From positions 1-64,000 of the forward strand of contig CAYZUC010000003.1 of NCBI GenBank assembly GCA_964481705.1: 64,000 bases of DNA, written 5' to 3'. Below the pieces are notes generated by a model. It had not been told where the DNA came from, did no database searches, and saw nothing but the letters and a program-made list of their open reading frames with translations. Shown piece after piece: positions 62,330 through 64,000 of the stretch. Position 1 is the stretch's first letter, and each line of letters opens with the position of its first letter. The translations under genes and the position numbers were made by a program. The DNA is from CAYZUC01 sp964481705 (GTDB lineage Bacteria > Bacillota > Clostridia > Lachnospirales > Lachnospiraceae).

Positions 62330-64000
62330 GTTGTCTCCTTATAATAACACGTTCCGCTTCCTAAACCTGACACCTTGGTAAGTGCCGGTGCCAAAACACT
62401 TCCACTATATTTCTGATATATCTCCATCGGAATCCTACCTATGAAACCAGATAACAAAATGTGCTTTTCACCAGGAAAAGTATCTTCCAAGTCTGCCCGA
62501 TATTTACGGCAAACAGGAACCTCTACCATAGTCGTCCCATGAATCAGCAGCAGGCATGGCTCGTAATCAAGATTCTCTTTCTTACTATAAAAAGCCCATC
62601 CTTCCATCTCCGCGTAATCCGATTCCGTTGCATTCTGACCGGGCATCAAACGAATCGCATCGATATTGCAATGGAATCGGTTACTTTCTACCTTCTTCAC
62701 CTTTTTACCTTCCATCTCAACCGGAAGCGAGAGTCGATCGGTATATTCCCATTCCTGCAGAAAGTCCGGTTCGTAGGTCAATTTCGTCTTTGTTAATTGG
62801 GGATGGTAGAAGGGATCTCCTTTTTCTTGTATAAAAGGATGCTTTGCATAGAAGTAATCCCGTTCCTTTTGTAATCGTGTTCTTTTCCCATCATCTATCA
62901 TATCGTTACCGCGACTGATGGATTCGTGATGGTACAGGAAAATCTCATTGATACAGACATTCCAATACCCTTTTTCTATCAAATCCACACAAAGGTCAAC
63001 ATCCGTATAAGCAACGGCAAGCTTCTCATCAAAGCCGGAAACCTCGTAAAATTTCCTTTTCTCCATCATCATACAGGCTCCCGTAACTGCAAGAACATTG
63101 CCTGTTATGTGATTTCTGCCATGATCATAATCAACAGAATCCGGATACGTTGCCAGCTTATGAGAAGGTCCACACGCCAAATCCGTAATACCAATATGCT
63201 GGATCAAGTCTCCGCCAGGATACAGGAGCTTTAATCCTACTGCACCAATATGTGATTTAGCGGCTTCTGCCAGCATTCTGGATATAAAACGAATGGGTCC
63301 AACAAGTTCAACATCATCATTCAGAAACAGAAGAAAGTCTCCTTCTGCCTCAGCGGCGCCTAAATTACACAAGGTCGAGTACTGAAATTCCATCGGTTGA
63401 TACAGATAACGAAAGGAGAACTCCTGCTTTAATTGCTCTATTGATTTTCTATTCTCCTGTGTACTGCCATTATCAACGACTATTGTCTCTATCTTTTGAC
63501 CCTCGCCACCAATTTCTACAGCCCGCAGAGCATTTCTAAGCAGCTCCGGATGATCCTTGGATAGAATAATGACAGATACACAGCTATATACCGTTTCCAC
63601 GAATCTGGGGGTCTCATACTCATAACGTACCGGTTTCCTACTGTGAAATAGTATGCGTGGAATATGAAGCACATTACGTGATTCCTTTGCGCACTCTCTC
63701 AGAAAATCGTAGGATTCCTTGTCCAGTCGATAGTAACCATTCTCCTCCAAAAAGTCTCCTGGCTCCATCTCAATCCTGTGACTAACCTTTTCTGCCACCG
63801 GACGTCTTACCAAAACAAGTCCTCCAAAATAGAACATGCTATCCAGAGTGTCCGGAGACCAGTCCGGCTTCAACCACGGAGAAGTCCTGCTTCTTGCAAT
63901 GTCTTTCGCGTTATGGTCAAGCAGAACATCCTCGTCACAATAAATTAAATCTACATTTATTTTCCCGTCTTGTAACTGTAAATCCAAGTAATCACGGATA
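62302..64000 (-). CDS. Two-domain family 2 glycosyltransferase, cut by the window edge
   Basis: The reading frame stays open to base 64000, so the N-terminus lies outside the window. Visible are the end of a first GT2-like domain (LIYCDEDVLLDH, LKPDWSPDTLDSMFYFG) and a complete second one (CVSVIILSKDHPEL, VVDNGSTQENR, LFLNDDVELVG, AYTDVDLCVDL). A C-terminal region of about 120 residues (from about 445) is not recognised. It overlaps the following gene by 28 bp and belongs to the same operon. Confidence 0.88.
   Translation of the reverse strand, partial: IRDYLDLQLQDGKINVDLIYCDEDVLLDHNAKDIARSRTSPWLKPDWSPDTLDSMFYFGGLVLVRRPVAEKVSHRIEMEPGDFLEENGYYRLDKESYDFLRECAKESRNVLHIPRILFHSRKPVRYEYETPRFVETVYSCVSVIILSKDHPELLRNALRAVEIGGEGQKIETIVVDNGSTQENRKSIEQLKQEFSFRYLYQPMEFQYSTLCNLGAAEAEGDFLLFLNDDVELVGPIRFISRMLAEAAKSHIGAVGLKLLYPGGDLIQHIGITDLACGPSHKLATYPDSVDYDHGRNHITGNVLAVTGACMMMEKRKFYEVSGFDEKLAVAYTDVDLCVDLIEKGYWNVCINEIFLYHHESISRGNDMIDDGKRTRLQKERDYFYAKHPFIQEKGDPFYHPQLTKTKLTYEPDFLQEWEYTDRLSLPVEMEGKKVKKVESNRFHCNIDAIRLMPGQNATESDYAEMEGWAFYSKKENLDYEPCLLLIHGTTMVEVPVCRKYRADLEDTFPGEKHILLSGFIGRIPMEIYQKYSGSVLAPALTKVSGLGSGTCYYKETTWLIGNKRN

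Overview
The window comes from a moderately AT-rich, low-GC Gram-positive genome, most likely a clostridial (Lachnospiraceae-like) Firmicute. Supporting signs are strong AGGAGG-type ribosome sites, TTGACA/TATAAT promoters that often carry a TGn extension, Firmicute-type lipoproteins, fibronectin-III/Big2 secreted proteins, a LytR-CpsA-Psr protein, and PdaB-like and Csp-like proteins. The family assignment is inference. About 50 protein genes fill nearly all the sequence and most are on the minus strand. I see no rRNA, tRNA, CRISPR array or transposase, and no gene-free stretch over 300 bases.

Layout. 0-6.6 kb (minus): a two-gene heterodimeric ABC exporter, cardiolipin synthase, a corrinoid adenosyltransferase and an SDR dehydrogenase. 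6.7-9.5 kb (plus): an MBOAT acyltransferase behind a consensus sigma-A promoter, then its SGNH partner, which is frameshifted near its N-terminus. 9.5-18.2 kb (minus): a glycan cluster with five glycosyltransferases, a pyruvyl-transferase-family protein, a P-loop kinase and a PglK-like ABC flippase. 18.3-22.7 kb: PdaB-like deacetylase, GH2 glycosidase, an unknown protein and an MgtC-like protein. 22.8-33.7 kb: a secretome block with three small lipoproteins and three large paralogous fibronectin-III proteins, one of which ends in an amidase_3 domain. 33.8-36.4 kb: a second SGNH-MBOAT pair. 36.5-42.9 kb: an orphan carbamate kinase-like gene (plus), then signal peptidase II, a Csp-like S8 protease, ClpX with an acidic insert, and HtrA (minus). 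43-64 kb (minus): a large cell-surface polysaccharide locus running off the right edge.

How the polysaccharide locus may work: Pgm and GlmS supply sugar phosphates; a polyprenyl glycosylphosphotransferase primes the lipid carrier; many GT2 enzymes extend the chain; an LCP protein attaches it to the wall. Three sub-modules look like decorations: a kinase/HAD/nucleotidyltransferase cassette for an activated precursor, a GT2 + UPF0104 pair resembling a split AglD, and a GtrA + GtrB-like GT2 + GT87 trio for modification outside the membrane. The two MBOAT-SGNH pairs could O-acylate these glycans.

The most unusual features are the A5-tract frameshift, intrinsic terminators whose U-tract runs straight into the next start codon (19130 and 39708), a perfect 19-bp hairpin before htrA, a codon-diverse S[A/S]LNG motif shared by two of the surface proteins, and the uncharacterised precursor-activation and side-chain modules.
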